Source: Torymus aiolomorphi (taxonomy: Eukaryota > Arthropoda > Insecta > Hymenoptera > Torymidae). Taken from it: a DNA stretch of 64,000 nt. Positions 44,091 to 56,349 of this stretch are shown in pieces. Both the position numbers and the translations under genes were made by a program. Location of the stretch: the NCBI GenBank assembly GCA_036365515.1, contig CM070877.1:69781522-69845521 (forward strand), given 5' to 3'. The notes beneath the pieces were generated by a model that searched no databases, was not told the DNA's origin, and saw only the letters and a list, made by a program, of their open reading frames with translations. The first letter of the stretch is position 1. Each line of letters opens with the position of its first letter.

Positions 44091-44979
44091 TGAGAAATAA
44101 TTTTTTTCTGTGTGATATGCTTGTTAGGGGTAGATTTAGGGGTGGTTTTGGGGGTAGTTACTTTTGGGATACCTTTTAGGTTATATTTATCACTTTTATA
44201 ACATTATTTAACAGTTAATTCAGTTTTGAGCAGAAATGGCGAATTTGGAATTTTCGTTCACGATGAACGATCGAAAGTTCAGTCACATTCAAATAATCAA
44301 AAAATAAGATTATTTTCTAATAGTAATTACTTATTAGAAAGATAAAAACATGATCATGTAGATAAATACATAATAATATAAAAGGATGAGAATATATATG
44401 GGTAAACCATGATAATGTGGATAAATTCACGATAATTCCTTTATCCAACACTGAAAATGTGTATGGTCTGATTGTTCCACTTTTCATGCTCTTATAATCA
44501 AAATAACATTTGCAAAAAATAGATATCATAAATGGAAATTAATTATTCTCAACTTTTATCTTTTAACTGTTTCACTCTAAGTTTAAAATCATAAGTCAAG
44601 TAGAAACTAAAGCAAATGTAACCTATACAATACGAAGGTTACTTGCATACACAATTTGCTGTTTGAGTGACAGGTCATCTATATTTTATGACATGATTTA
44701 GAATCCAAATGATTTAACCAAAATAATTTTTAAAAAAGTTATATAGAATTAATGATTTTATAACAATATTATAAATAATAAAATTTTAAAGGAAATTGAA
44801 CGAAAATTATGAGTTATTCTTCAAACTTGCTTTGTTGCAACTAAAACAAAAGCTAATCATTTTTTAAAACTATTTTTTTGTTGTATAGGATTTCAACAGC
44901 GCAAGAGTTGACCATGAAACAAAAAGAATCAATTTTAAATATTTTTTACCTGGTTCAGTATTTGTAAGGTAAATATACA
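44091..44979. other. AT-rich stretch with no recognised gene
   Basis: I see no coding frame and no RNA gene. A loosely repeated ATGATAATGTGGATAAAT-type motif occurs twice around 44348-44430. Confidence 0.5.
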
Positions 44980-44983
44980 TTAA

Positions 44984-45999
44984 CCCATTAAGTCCTGAAT
45001 GGACAAATTTTCACTAAAGTTTTCAACGCTTATATTTTATGTGAAAATGAATTGTAAAAAGTATATGGATAAGCGCATTCGATGTAAAATTTGATGAACT
45101 TTCAGAATCTTTTGTTAGATTTTTCAAAAAATTAAACTGTCGAACACTGTACATGATTTTTTCCAAAAAAACATGGTTTAAAAAAAAAAGAAATTATTCA
45201 TTTCGATTTTTCAAATGGAATGCATTTAAGATTTAATGATCAAAATGCAGAAAACGTGGCCTCGAGACCTAAACTTGAAAATCTAACGATTTAGGTTTTG
45301 AAAAAAAATTTTAAAACATAAAATGGCGGCTGAGACGCAGAAAAATCATAAAAATCTTCTGGAATTATTTATTCGAAAAAGATGGACTTTAGAGAAAAAC
45401 TTTACTGAAGAAAAAGTTCTTAGAATTAATCAGAGAACATGCTGGAATTTTTCCAGAACCTTTTGGCAAATTTCAGAATTTTTCAAAATTTTCAAATTTT
45501 GAAAAATTTAAAAACGCTTCTTATGTTTCTGAAAAAATTCCAGCGTGTTCAAGAATTCTAAGAACTTTTTCTTCAGTAAAGTTTTTCTCTAAAGTCCATC
45601 TTTTTCGAGTAAATAATTTCAGAAGATTTTTATGATTTTTCTGCGTTTCAGCCGCCATTTTGTGTTTTAAAATTTTTTTTCAAAACCTAAATAGTTAGAT
45701 TTTCAAGTTTAGGTCTCGAGGCCACGTTTTCTGCATTTTGATCATTAAATCTTAAATGCATTCCATTTGAAAAATCGAAATGAAAAATTTTTTTTTTGTT
45801 TGAAAACCATCTTTTTTTGGAAAAAATCATGTAGAGTGTTCGACAGTTTAATTTTTTGAAAAATCTAACGAAAGATTCTAAAAGTTCATCAAATTTTACA
45901 TCGAATACGCTTATTCATATACTTTTTACAATTCATTTTCACATAAAATATAAGCGTTGAAAACTTTAGTGAAAATTCGTCCATTCAGGACTTAATGGG
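44984..45999. mobile_element. 1,016-bp palindromic element with TTAA duplication
   Basis: CCCATTAAGTCCTGAATGGA at the left end is matched by its inverse at the right end. The whole element is an inverted repeat with arms of about 490 bp meeting near 45490. TTAA flanks both ends (44980-44983 and 46000-46003). TTAA plus ends starting CCC fits piggyBac; Kolobok also uses TTAA. Mismatches between arms are few. There are no coding frames. Confidence 0.92.
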
Positions 46000-46437
46000 T
46001 TAATAAATTGCACAGGAATATGTAATTTAGTTTCAAATAAATTATTATTGTCACTATTTTATATGCATATAGAGATATAAAGGTTCCTATAGTATAAACA
46101 AAGTAAGTTTGAATAGAAAAACTATTCATAATATGGCCCATAATGAGTTATAAAACATTTAAAAGAAAATTTTTCAATATAACATTAAGTAACTACTTGC
46201 TATTTCTGCCAATGCAAATGTTATATCCAGTTTGTATATACAATATTTCTGCAATGGATTCTTTCCCGTTGAATATAAAAATAAAATAAAATTAAAATAT
46301 AGTGCTGTATGACCCATAGGAGGATGGGATTTTCCATAGAATTATATAACTTTAATACAAAAGAATAAATTATTTCAAATTCAAATAATTTAATTTTGAT
46401 ATTTTAAATGGCTCTTGCTAAACATACGTCAGGAGTG

Positions 46438-46624
<187 letters not shown>

Positions 46625-46684
46625 TATACAATCTGCCATACAAATAAAGAACACCAAACTTTTAATTTTCTTAAGAAGAAAAAG

Positions 46685-47412
46685 TAGTCAAGGATTGATG
46701 TTTGTCTAAAGAAATAATAGTCCCTTCTATGTCAGACTTTCAAAACAGAGGTTTTTATGTTTCTCTAAGCGGTTTATTTTGTTATTTGTACTTCAGATCT
46801 GATGTACATTTAACAGAGGCAATTTTAAAAACCTAAAGAAATTGGCACGTAAGTAAGAAAATGCTTATACATATTAATTAAGATAAATTTATGTAAATGT
46901 CATCTGAATTTCATCTGAATTTCATACTCTGCAGGTGAAATTTCATATGAAAATTCAGGTGAAAATTCAGGTGAAAATTCAGATGAAATCCATAAGAATA
47001 TTTGTTACCAGGTACTAAAGAAAATAACTCACTATAATTTATCAATATGAGACATGTCAACAATTTTAATCAGTGTTATATGTCAGTTTTTGGCAGGGTC
47101 TCTAATACCTCCTTTCTATGTTTCATCTGCAAAAGGTGATCATTGTGAAACTGATCTATTTGATGCTATAATGACTTTGCATGCGGTATTAAAAGCTTTT
47201 GCAAACCTTTTAAAATTCAATTTAACTTATGTGGAATTATGTATAGATTAACTTTGAGTCAGAGTAGTTATTTTATCGCCTCTGCTAAACGACCGTCAGA
47301 TCTGACGGACAAATAACCTATAACACATTTAAAAACACGTAAGAACCGTTGTTTTGAAAGTCTGACCTGGAAGGGACTATTATTTCTTTAGTCAAACCTT
47401 GATCCTTGTCTA
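46685..47412. mobile_element. Inverted-repeat element, arms about 135 bp
   Basis: The left arm (46685-46820) holds CTAAAGAAATAATAGTCCCT, CAGACTTTCAAAACA and CAGATCTGA, and the right arm (47278-47412) holds their inverses. The middle has a cluster of GAATTTCATCTGAA- and CAGGTGAAAATT-type units (46900-46990), which are themselves mutually inverted. A 65-codon frame at 47054-47251 shows no domain. Exact ends and duplication are not clear. Confidence 0.75.
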
Positions 47413-47967
47413 TTTTTTTCTTTATTCAAGCGTCAATTCTTCAACTACAGAAAATTGAAGGTTAGGTTTTACCAATATATAGGTATATACGCTCTCATGA
47501 AATCTTACGGTCGTTTAAGAACCATTGTAAAAATCTTGTATAGTTAGAACAAAAAGGTGTATATAAATATTACAAAATAAAAAAAATACTTAGTCAAAAC
47601 AAACTTCGTATTCAAATAGATTTTTAAGTACCACTGAAGCTTTTGCAAGTCTGATTAAGATATACTTTTTTATGATTAATATTACACAAAAGATTCATGT
47701 TAATTTGACAATCGTAACAATTTCAGTAAGAAAACCTATATAAGAAAATATGAATATAATTGATAAGTGTTTAAGGCCAATCAATTGTTTAAAGCAAAAT
47801 TTTAAAATCTAACCTAGTAATTTCTCATTCTTGTCCTGTTGTTTGTGTAATACATTATTTTTACAATCAAATGTATTACTATCATTATCATTCTGAATAG
47901 TACTCATTTTTTGGTAACCACAAACGATCAAATAATCAAATAAAAAATTTTAGAAGCATGTATATTG

Positions 47968-49470
47968 TGTTACGACCCGAGTCGGGGTCTTCGAGCAGAA
48001 GGGCGCTTCTGCAATGGTCGCCAAGTTGACCAACAGGAACGTGGAATTCGTTGTCCGATTAAGCGCTGAAGCGCAAGGAATTGCGGGAACTTGAAATGAA
48101 AACTCGAATTTGAAGAGATAAACCTTAACTTCGAAGTTTTATTCAATTAATAAATACTTTTGAACTTTAACAAAAATATAAAGACTTAAGCGTGACTCTA
48201 TATAATTCAAAATGATCTTGAATATTATGCTCTGAGGCACTTGCACAGAGACCTCGGAGTGACTACTGAGGCTGGTGAGGAGGCCCTATTTATATTCTAA
48301 ATTGCAGGTGGAACTCCAGGTTGGTGGTGAGAGTGGAACCAATGAAAACTATTTCCCTTCCTCGAGTGGGAGTGGCTTCGCTGGAGAATTCTAGTTTAAT
48401 CCGGTTTTGTCCTTGAAAGTGGGAGTGGCCTCGCTAGATAATTCTAGTTTATTCTGGATCATCCTCGAGAGTGGGAGGTGGCCCTGCTGGAGAAATCTAG
48501 TTCCTTCGAGAGTGGGTGTAATTGCCGTTAGAATCCATTGGCCTTGGTGCCTCTAAAAATAGAAGGTAAACAGGAAGAGGGAGAGGGAATTTCCGTTGGG
48601 ATCTTGCCGGTTCGATCTGGTTTCCGCTGACCTCGAGAGCTTCTAAAAATAGAAGGTAAACAGAAAGAGGGAGAGGGAATTTCCGTTGGGATCTTGCCGG
48701 TTCGATCTGGTTTCCGCTGACCTCGAGAGCTTCTAAAAATAGAAGGTAAACAGGAAGAGGGGAGGAGGAAGAGACAAACAACTCCTGGAAAATATCGAGT
48801 AAATATTTCCGGGAATAATGCGGAGTAAACAACTCCAGGAATTATACGGAGCAAACAACTCCAGGAAATATATGGGAAAAACAACTCTAGGAATTATATA
48901 TTTAGAAAAGGAATGAGCGTTTCCCTAAGCGAGTTTTATCCTGTTATATATTATTATTAAACTATTAACTATTATTCTTATTTATTATTAAATAACGTAT
49001 TTCTACTAGAATCGCAAGCCGTTAGTTATTTGCTTATTCGGGATGTTATTATTATTATTATTATTAACAAAATTAATCGTTGCGGTATCAAGTTGTTTAT
49101 TGGTTAATTATTATTATTATTTATTTACGGAGCGGTTAAACATAATTTATCTGATTAAAGATAAGGGTTTTATAGTTAAAATCTTCATCGGTTTTTTATT
49201 TTATGAGAATACGTTTGATTACGTTTATCATTCAATTAACCGTTACGTTTTGATGGTTTCATATGTTTAAATCACGTTTGCTATCCAATTAATTATATTT
49301 ATTATTTAATCTATCTCTTATTGAATACCTATGTCCACGTTTATTATTTAATTGATCAAATACGTATAATTACGTTTGCTATCTAATATTATTCCTCAAG
49401 TTCCAAATGACTATTGTAGAATCGCCCCTAAATATTCCGCCACTCGTCCGTGCGAACGCAGTTCATAACA
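47968..49470 (-). mobile_element. Solo LTR with 4-bp target duplication
   Basis: This 1,503-bp segment starts TGTTACGACCC and ends GTTCATAACA. It is flanked on both sides by ATTG (47964-47967 and 49471-49474). On the minus strand there is a TATA-like ATATAAATAGGGCC near 48285 and an AATAAA near 48142 in LTR order. No internal region is present, so it is the product of recombination between two LTRs. The terminal bases and 4-bp duplication suggest Gypsy. It is not the same family as the LTRs at 32835 or 34891. Confidence 0.85.
48545..48900. repeat. Tandem repeats inside the solo LTR
   Basis: A unit of about 92 bp (CCTCGAGAGCTTCTAAAAATA ... TTTCCGCTGA, read in pieces) occurs nearly three times from 48549 to about 48757. 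It is followed by four copies of a 28-bp motif around AACAACTCCAGGAA (48775-48895). Repeats in U3 of LTRs often hold transcription factor sites; here that is only a possibility. Confidence 0.8.
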
Positions 49471-49598
49471 ATTGTATGGTCCGAATTCATAATTGGAGGT
49501 ATAGGGCGCAGACACGCCAAATGGAGTAAGGAATAAGGAATAAGAATAAGCCTTCTTACTTATTCTTACTCCTTATTCGTATGGTCGGGCGAAACTTG

Positions 49599-49959
49599 TG
49601 CCCTAATCACATAACCGCGTACGATCGCGTACGTCTACGTAGAACCGCGTCCGACGTTAAGGAAAAATCTAGTGATTTTCGCTGTTGCCAACAGCGGCAA
49701 TGTCAGTGCAATAACTAGTACTTTCGAGGAACAGACCTACTCACACGTAGTGCAGTAGATCGGAGTAACGCTTGCTTGTTTATGTCTGTTGTCGTTGGTG
49801 TAGTAGCCGACTTTCGTATAGTAGGTCTGTTCCTCGAAAGTACTAGTTATTGCACTGACATTGCCGCTGTTGGCAGCGAAAATCACTAGATTCTTCCTTA
49901 ACGTCGGACGCGGTTGTACGCAGACGTACGCGATCGTACGCGGTTATGTGATTAGGGCA
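49599..49959. mobile_element. Foldback MITE, copy 1 (361 bp)
   Basis: TGCCCTAATCACATAACC at the left end and its inverse at the right end are the tips of arms about 145 bp long. TTG flanks both sides. The middle (GTAACGCTTGCTTGTTTATG) is unique. Copy 2 lies at 55084-55448 with the middle part in the opposite direction. Just left of it (49520-49598) is another dyad: AAGAATAAG and CTTATTCTTACTCCTTAT. Confidence 0.92.
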
Positions 49960-49984
49960 TTGACCCTTTTAAAGTTGTTTATAA

Positions 49985-50167
<183 letters not shown>

Positions 50168-50930
50168 TAATAAAATATATAATATATAATAATATACTAA
50201 CAAGACAAGATTATATCTATTTTATAATTAATATAGATAAATTAAAAAGTTATATTTTATTTTCAAATGCTGTTAATAGAAAACTGAAAAAATAAATTAA
50301 AGTAATAAACCTGTAATTTATTTGTGAACAGTGTAACTGACTGTAATATATTATTTATTGATAATAAATGCATGATTTATTTCTGTACATTATGCTTATT
50401 TAAATAAATAATTTTATTATTAAATAAAACCTAATTTTCACTTTATTTATGACATTTCACTTATGTATTTATATATAAGTTTTCGCTTTTTAGAACTAGT
50501 TTCTTCATCCAGATTATCTAATTCTACAACAACTAACAATCCAAATATTTCATTATTGTTGTTAGTTGAAAGATGAAAATGATCTGCTTCGTTCGGGAGC
50601 AATCTACTTAGTAATTTATCAGTATTCTCACTAAATGAATTTATAACACTATTTATGAAATTAGACTGACTTTTTCCTTTTTTACTTTTACTTGAAGGTG
50701 TTTTGAAAGTTTTGTTTATTCCAGAAACTGGAATATTGCTTGGAATAGTCCTGAAAAATTATTTAATGTTAATATAAATTTGTAAGAATATAGCAATTTA
50801 TATTTAATATCATGTACATACTTTCGAACTTTATCTTCTGATTCAAACAGATGTTTCATTCTGTCATACAAAGACCAATTTTTTCGCTTTGATTGACCTG
50901 ATCCACTTCATGTCTTTTTCTCGCAACATA

Positions 50931-53311
50931 TTTATTTATTTATTTATTTATTTATTTCCAGAAAATATTTACATTACATTATTATATACGAAATATACAT
51001 AAGTAAGTAAATCCTACTGAGGCAAATATTATTGCCTGTGTGTAGATCTGGTACATAGAAAACTTACAAACTAAAAAAATATTACAAACTACAAAATTCT
51101 TAAAAACTATATAATGGTATGTGCGTAGTGTTTGTTAACATCGATAAAATCCATTGTAGTACATAAATAACAGTTAAATAATTTGTTAGATATATTGGTT
51201 AAGATTTAATTAATTATTTTGAAATTATATTGCATCTTTTACTATAAACATTTTTAATTTTTTCTTCATTAATTGTCTACTTAAATTCATAACTTTGAGA
51301 TCCTTAGATAGCCCATTAAAGACCCTTATAGCTTCATTGTAGCTATTTTTATCACTAATTCTTTTATCACATTTAGGTAATTGAATTGTTTTGTTTCTGG
51401 TCTTGCTCGCACTGTTTATATATTTATTTCTTAATGTAGAATAATGTAAGGATATTGACTCTAACTGGAATAATTTTTTTATTTCAAGAGGTGGATTAGT
51501 TTGAGAGAATTTATTTTTATTTATGATTTTCAATATTTTGTTTTGTGTTGATTGTATTAGTTTCATATTATTATCGTACGCACCACCCCAGGCAATTACC
51601 CCATAATTGATTAGACTATGAAAGAAAGCATAATATATTATCATTAATGTTTTTGTATCCATCATATTTTTTATCTTGGCAAAGACAAAAATTAGGTATT
51701 TGGTTTTTTTAATGATATATCTTATATGCTTATCCCATTTCATATTGTAGTCGAAATACAGCCCTAAGTATTTATGACTTTCAACTCTTTTTATTAATTG
51801 CGTTCCTATTTTGATGTTTAGTGTGCCAGGTACACTATCACAGTAGTTTCCGAGAGTCATATAGACCGTTTTATCTATATTTAGCGACAGTTTATTTTGT
51901 GCAAGCCACTTGGCCACATGATTAAGGTAAGCACACATTTTTTCCTGAGCTGAGGACCACATGTTATCACTTGATATGATAACCGTGTCATCAGCATAGG
52001 ACATGATTGTGTCATTTTGCATACTTCCTAGTAAGTCATTGACATAAAGTATAAAAAGTAATGGTCCTAATATAGTTCCTTGGGGAACACCCGTAGTAAA
52101 TTCTTTATATTCACTTTTACAGTCTTGAATTTTTACTCTTTGCCGCCTATCTGTGAGATAGGTAGTCATCAGTTTTAAGGCACTACCCCTTACTCCATAT
52201 CGTTCAAGCTTATCTAAAAGAACTCTATGATTAACAGTGTCAAATGCTTTGGCTAAGTCTAGAAAAGCAACAATTATTGGTTTACTTTTATCTAAGTTTT
52301 CGTATATGATATTTGATATATAATTTAATGCGTCAGTAGTTCCCCTATTTTTAACGAAGCCGTATTGTTTTTCTGATATTATGTTATGTTTTTCAAAAAA
52401 GTGGTATAATCTATTATAAATTATTTTTTCAAAAATTTTTGCAATGTTCGATATTAAAGAGATTGGTCTGTAATTATTGATATTAGATTTTTCACCAGCC
52501 TTGTAAATAGGGACTACCTCAGCATTTTTGAGCGCGTCAGGCCAGATAGATTTCACAATACATAAATTGAAGATATATTCTAAGGGCACACATATATATT
52601 CAGAGAGAATTTTCAATGATTTAGCGTTAATATTGTCTACACCTCCAGATTTATTTTTCAATGTATTGATTATTTTGTATATCTCAGCAAAATCTGTCGG
52701 ACGAAAGAAAATAGATTCAGGATTCCTATCTGGAAGTTTCAGGTTATTATTATTTATATTAGCAAATTGAGCACTCAAATTTGGTCCTATTTTACAAAAA
52801 TAGGTGTTCATAGCATTTGCTATATCAGTTTTATTTTCGATTTTTTGATTGTTTTCGTATATATATTTTATTGGATTATCATGCACACTATTTCTCCCTA
52901 ATTTAGTTTTAATTATGTTCCATAATTCCCTAGAGTTTCCGCTATTTCGTTTTACCATTTCCTTTTCATATTTAAATTTTGCTTCTTTAATAACTTTGTT
53001 CAATATCTTAGTGTAATTTGTATACTCTTTTTTTAGGGCTTCAGAAGTGGGATTGTTTTTCCATAAGATATACAGTGTCTCTTTAGTAGTACACGAGACT
53101 ATAATAGCACTAGTAATCCAATTTTTTCTCGGAAGTTTATTTTTAAATTGTTTTTTGGTAGTGGACGCATCAATACAATTATTTATCATGTCAATTAATG
53201 CGTTAACTGCAAGATTAGGATCCTGCATAGACAATATTGAGTACCAGTTTGAATTATTTGCAACATGTTTTAACTTGTTGTAATTAATTGATTTCATATT
53301 GAATTTGATTT
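50931..53311 (-). mobile_element. 5'-truncated LINE inside the MADF exon
   Basis: The element reads on the minus strand and ends in an AAATA-type tail (TTTA repeats at 50941-50958 on plus). ATATG occurs at both junctions (about 53312-53316 and 50937-50941), a likely short target duplication. Only the RT part of ORF2 is present. The 5' end therefore came in truncated, as is usual for LINEs. Confidence 0.85.
51225..53311 (-). CDS. LINE reverse transcriptase, open over about 690 codons
   Basis: This is one uninterrupted frame, with no stop or shift. An N-terminal linker contains LPRKNWITSAII and WNIIKTKLG. The RT follows: VVPIYKAGEKSNINNYRPIS, AFLDLAKAFDTVNH, TTGVPQGTILGPLLFILYVN and SYADDTVII, with the catalytic Asp pair intact. 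The C-terminal region includes HKYLGLYFDYNMKWDKHI and PPLEIKKLFQLESI. The frame happens to be continuous with the MADF exon upstream (it can be read from 53375). Endonuclease and ORF1 are missing, so it cannot move alone. Clade: Jockey/CR1 group, possibly Daphne/Crack-like; not certain. Confidence 0.88.
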
Positions 53312-53944
53312 CATATTGATTTTCTTTATGATAATTACTTTTCATCTGATTCCACCGTTCGATGCATTTTCCCACTAAAAGATATTGGAGTTAAGTAAAT
53401 GACCTAAAATATTATTTAAAAATATTAATGATAATTTACCGGGCTCATTGGTTATTCTACTTATATCTCTCCAAGCATTTTCTGTCATAATCTTATCACC
53501 ATATCCATTGCATGCTTTTTCATAAAGCCAAGGACGTGATTTTACAAGATCTAGGAATAAATCATCGCCTTCTTGCTCATTTATGTCAATTTCTTTACGA
53601 TAGCTTGAAACAAATGCCATCTATGTACAAGAATCATAAAATCAATATTTAAATAAGTATGAAACCATTTTTAGTATTAAAACAGTGTATAAGTAATAAA
53701 GATGAATACTTATTTTAAAGATTTAGATACGTGAAAAATTCTAAAATAAATTTAATAAAATGTTTAAATAAAGAATTATATCGAATTAGTTGAAAAAGTA
53801 AAAATTCTTTGTAATTAAGATTATATATAATGTAACCTTGAAACACTATATTAATTTTTTAAAGGTATATATACCGCGAATATATTCATTCAACAAAAAT
53901 TAAAAATTTCTAATGATAATTTTAATGAAATAAATAATTATTAC

Positions 53945-54623
53945 CTTTGTAATTTTTACTGAAAAAATGTGCTTTTATAATAATATGTTTACCATCTATG
54001 GCTCCACAGCAATTTGGGAAATTCCAATCTTTCCAAAAACCTTCACTGATACGTAACCACTCATCTCGAGAAGGTACTTTCAAATGAAAGGGAAATAATT
54101 TGTCAAATATTACACTACATGTTTCTTTAATAAGTGCATAACATGTTGATGGGGCTATGCGATATACGACAGCTATTGATAATATATTATCGCCAGTTGC
54201 AAGATATCTAAAAAAATATTAAAATCAATTTTTTCAATTATACTCTATTAAATGTGTAATTAGTAAAATATTTTTTAATTCAGCATAAAGATAAAATTAC
54301 CTGAGTGTAATAATTAGCCTTTGTTCTGCAGTTATAGTGCTTCTTTTCTTGGTTAAATATACAGATAGAATTTGACTTAAATAATTAAATGTATTCAAAT
54401 CCATTCTAGTATAATTAAAAAACAAGTCTGAATCTTCTTTCAGTTCTTGAAAAAGAGTTTCAAAATCTCCAAAAGCAAGTCTTTGTTTAAAAATTGGTCG
54501 AATATGCCAACGTCTGTTTATCCATCTTTTGCTAAATTCTAACTGCCATGCCAAGCATAAAGACACTAAATTTATTTGTAAATTAAAAAACAATTTTAAT
54601 ATTTGAAGAGTTTCTTCATGCAT
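53945..54623 (-). pseudogene. PIF/Harbinger transposase, N-terminal two exons
   Basis: Exon 1 (54623-54301) codes RRWHIRPIFKQRLAFGDF, FQELKEDSDLFFNYTRM and TAEQRLIITLR, typical of the HARBI1-like N-terminal helices. An intron (GTAATTTT ... TTTTTTAG) joins it in frame to exon 2 (54207-53945): YLATGDNILSIAVVYRIAPS and WNFPNCCGAIDGKHIIIKA, which contains the first catalytic Asp (GAIDGKHI). The reading reaches a GTAATA donor at 53944, but no third exon with the remaining DDE residues follows. The enzyme is therefore incomplete. It lies beside and in the same direction as its MADF partner. Confidence 0.88.
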
Positions 54624-54762
54624 TTTGACTATTTTTTATATCTGAAAAGCACATTTGTTACTGTAAACTTTAAAAATTTTATATAAAACAGATATTTAAG
54701 TAGTAAATAATTTTTGTAAATACGATTTATTTACCTAATACAAATTTTGACGGCCACACTAA

Positions 54763-55083
54763 CAAAATTATTTATTTATTTATTTAATCAATAAACGGGC
54801 TATGAGCTCTAAAAACAAAATAGTAATACAATCACAATGGTGAAAAACTGTTGCATATGCTAACGCGATAATAATAATAAAATTTTGAATTTTTTTTTTA
54901 AATTAAAATTTCTCCAAATTCTCCAAATCTCCAAATAAATATTATATTAACAATCAACCAACAATTTTGAAAGGTTAAGTTTCGTCCGATCATACCAATA
55001 AGGAGTAAGAATAAGGAATAAGGGCTTATTCTTACTCCTTATATTTATTTTTTCTTCCTTACCCTGCTGAAAATGATCTATTG
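54763..55083. repeat. LINE tail fragment and AATAAGGAGTAAG dyad
   Basis: A TTTA run at 54768-54787 followed by AATCAATAAACGGGCTATGA looks like another LINE 3' end on the minus strand. At about 54975-55045 AAGTTTCGTCCGATCATACC is followed by a dyad of AAGGAGTAAGAATAAG with CTTATTCTTACTCCTTAT. The same unit is inverted next to the MITE at 49599. Confidence 0.55.
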
Positions 55084-55448
55084 TGCCCTAATCACATAAC
55101 CACGTACGATCGCGTACGTCTGCGTACAACCGCGTCCGACGTTAAGGAAGAATCTAGTGATTTTCCCTGTTGCCAACAGCGGCAATGTCAGTGCAATAAC
55201 TAGTACTTTCGAGGAACAGACCTACGTATACGAAAGTCGGCTACTACACCAACGACGCCAGACATAAACAAGCAAGCGTTACTCCGATCTACTGCACTGC
55301 GTGTGAGTAGATCTGTTCCTCGAAAGTACTAGTTATTGCACTGACATTGCCGCTGTTGGCAACAGCGAAAATCACTAGATTCTTCCTTAACGTCGGACGC
55401 GGTTGTACGTAGACGTACGCGATCGTACGCGGTTATGTGATTAGGGCA
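55084..55448. mobile_element. Foldback MITE, copy 2 (365 bp)
   Basis: It has the same ends and arms as copy 1 at 49599-49959 and is also flanked by TTG on both sides. The unique middle part is reversed relative to copy 1. The two copies differ by few bases, so they moved recently compared with most elements here. Confidence 0.92.
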
Positions 55449-56335
55449 TTGAAACCAATTTATTCCTCATTCAATTTTGGTAACACTAAATGGTTATCAA
55501 TGCTGGTTCAATCGGGTTAATTGGAAGCCCGATTAAGAATTAATCGGTTTTAATGTCAAATTAATTGGGATAGGGTTAAATATGAATTTTCCGTATTAAT
55601 TTCAATCGGGTATTATTGGTTTTAATTGTAAATGTGCTTAATCGGTTTTAATAGGAATATTTTTTATACGGATCGAATCGGATTGAATTGGATAGTTAAG
55701 TGTATATTTTTATATTGGTTTTAATATGACATTTTCATATTAATTTCAATCAGATGTTATTGGTTTCAATTGTAAATTGGTTCAATTGTGCTTAATCGGT
55801 TTTAATAGAAACATTTTTAATTGTATTGAATCGGATTGAATTGTATAGTTAAGTGTATTTTTTTATATTGGTTTAACATGACATTTTCATATTAATTTCA
55901 ATCGGAATTAATTGGTTTCAATTATAACGGTAACGGTACTGAATATACAAGTTCCAGAATTTGATGATGCATATGTCTCTGTGGGTATATTGTTAGCGTG
56001 CCCGACTGCTGTGCTGAGGACCCAGGTTCAAATCTCGATGCCACCGAATATTTTTTTATTTCTTTATTTCATTTCTTCTTGTCTTAAATTATTATTTCCT
56101 TAATAAAATTCAATTTTAAATAATTAATAAATGTTTAAAATATAAATAAATATTGAATTTTATTTTTTTGTTGTTAATACAATAAAATCCGATTAAAACC
56201 GATTAAAACTACAATTTTCTGGTCATAATCGGTTTTTATTGTGATCAATCGGTGCAATTGTTAGCAATCGGGAAATTGCGGATCAAGATTCCCGATTCAT
56301 GCCGATTAATTTTTTATGAATTGGTTTGAATAGGT
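55449..56335. mobile_element. AT-rich repeat element with ATCGGTTTTAAT units
   Basis: The ends read ATTGAAACCAATT and AATTGGTTTGAAT (weak inverted pair). The inside has 2.3 tandem units of 144-151 bp from 55594 (TATTAATTTCAATC starts at 55594, 55738 and about 55889). Many ATCGGTTTTAAT or CCGATTAAAA motifs occur in both directions. No protein is coded. A tRNA-like sequence is embedded at 55981-56045. Confidence 0.55.
55981..56045 (+). tRNA. Degenerate tRNA-like sequence (SINE head or pseudogene)
   Basis: GGTTCAAATC (box B) lies 35 bases after TTGTTAGCGTGCC (box A-like), with GTGG and CCAC pairing at the ends over four positions only. A full cloverleaf cannot be drawn. A T-rich stretch follows at 56049-56075, as in tRNA-derived SINEs. 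Confidence 0.4.
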
Positions 56336-56349
56336 CGTTTTCAGCAGGG

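Larger units (their letters stand above)
50447..53620 (-). pseudogene. MADF-domain protein of a Harbinger element, LINE-interrupted
   Basis: Exon 1 (53620-53440) codes MAFVSSYRKEIDINEQ and the MADF start LVKSRPWLYEKACNGYG ... WRDISRIT. After a 65-bp intron (GTAAAT ... CTTTTAG) exon 2 (from 53374) continues VGKCIERWNQMKSNY. It is then interrupted at about 53311 by a LINE, resumes at 50941, and reads SGSGQSKRKNWSLYDRMKHL up to a GTATGT donor (50821). Exon 3 (50750-50447) ends in a Lys-rich segment and a stop. MADF proteins bind DNA, and one is the usual partner of the PIF/Harbinger transposase, a piece of which lies just upstream. A one-base shift precedes the SGSG stretch. Confidence 0.8.
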
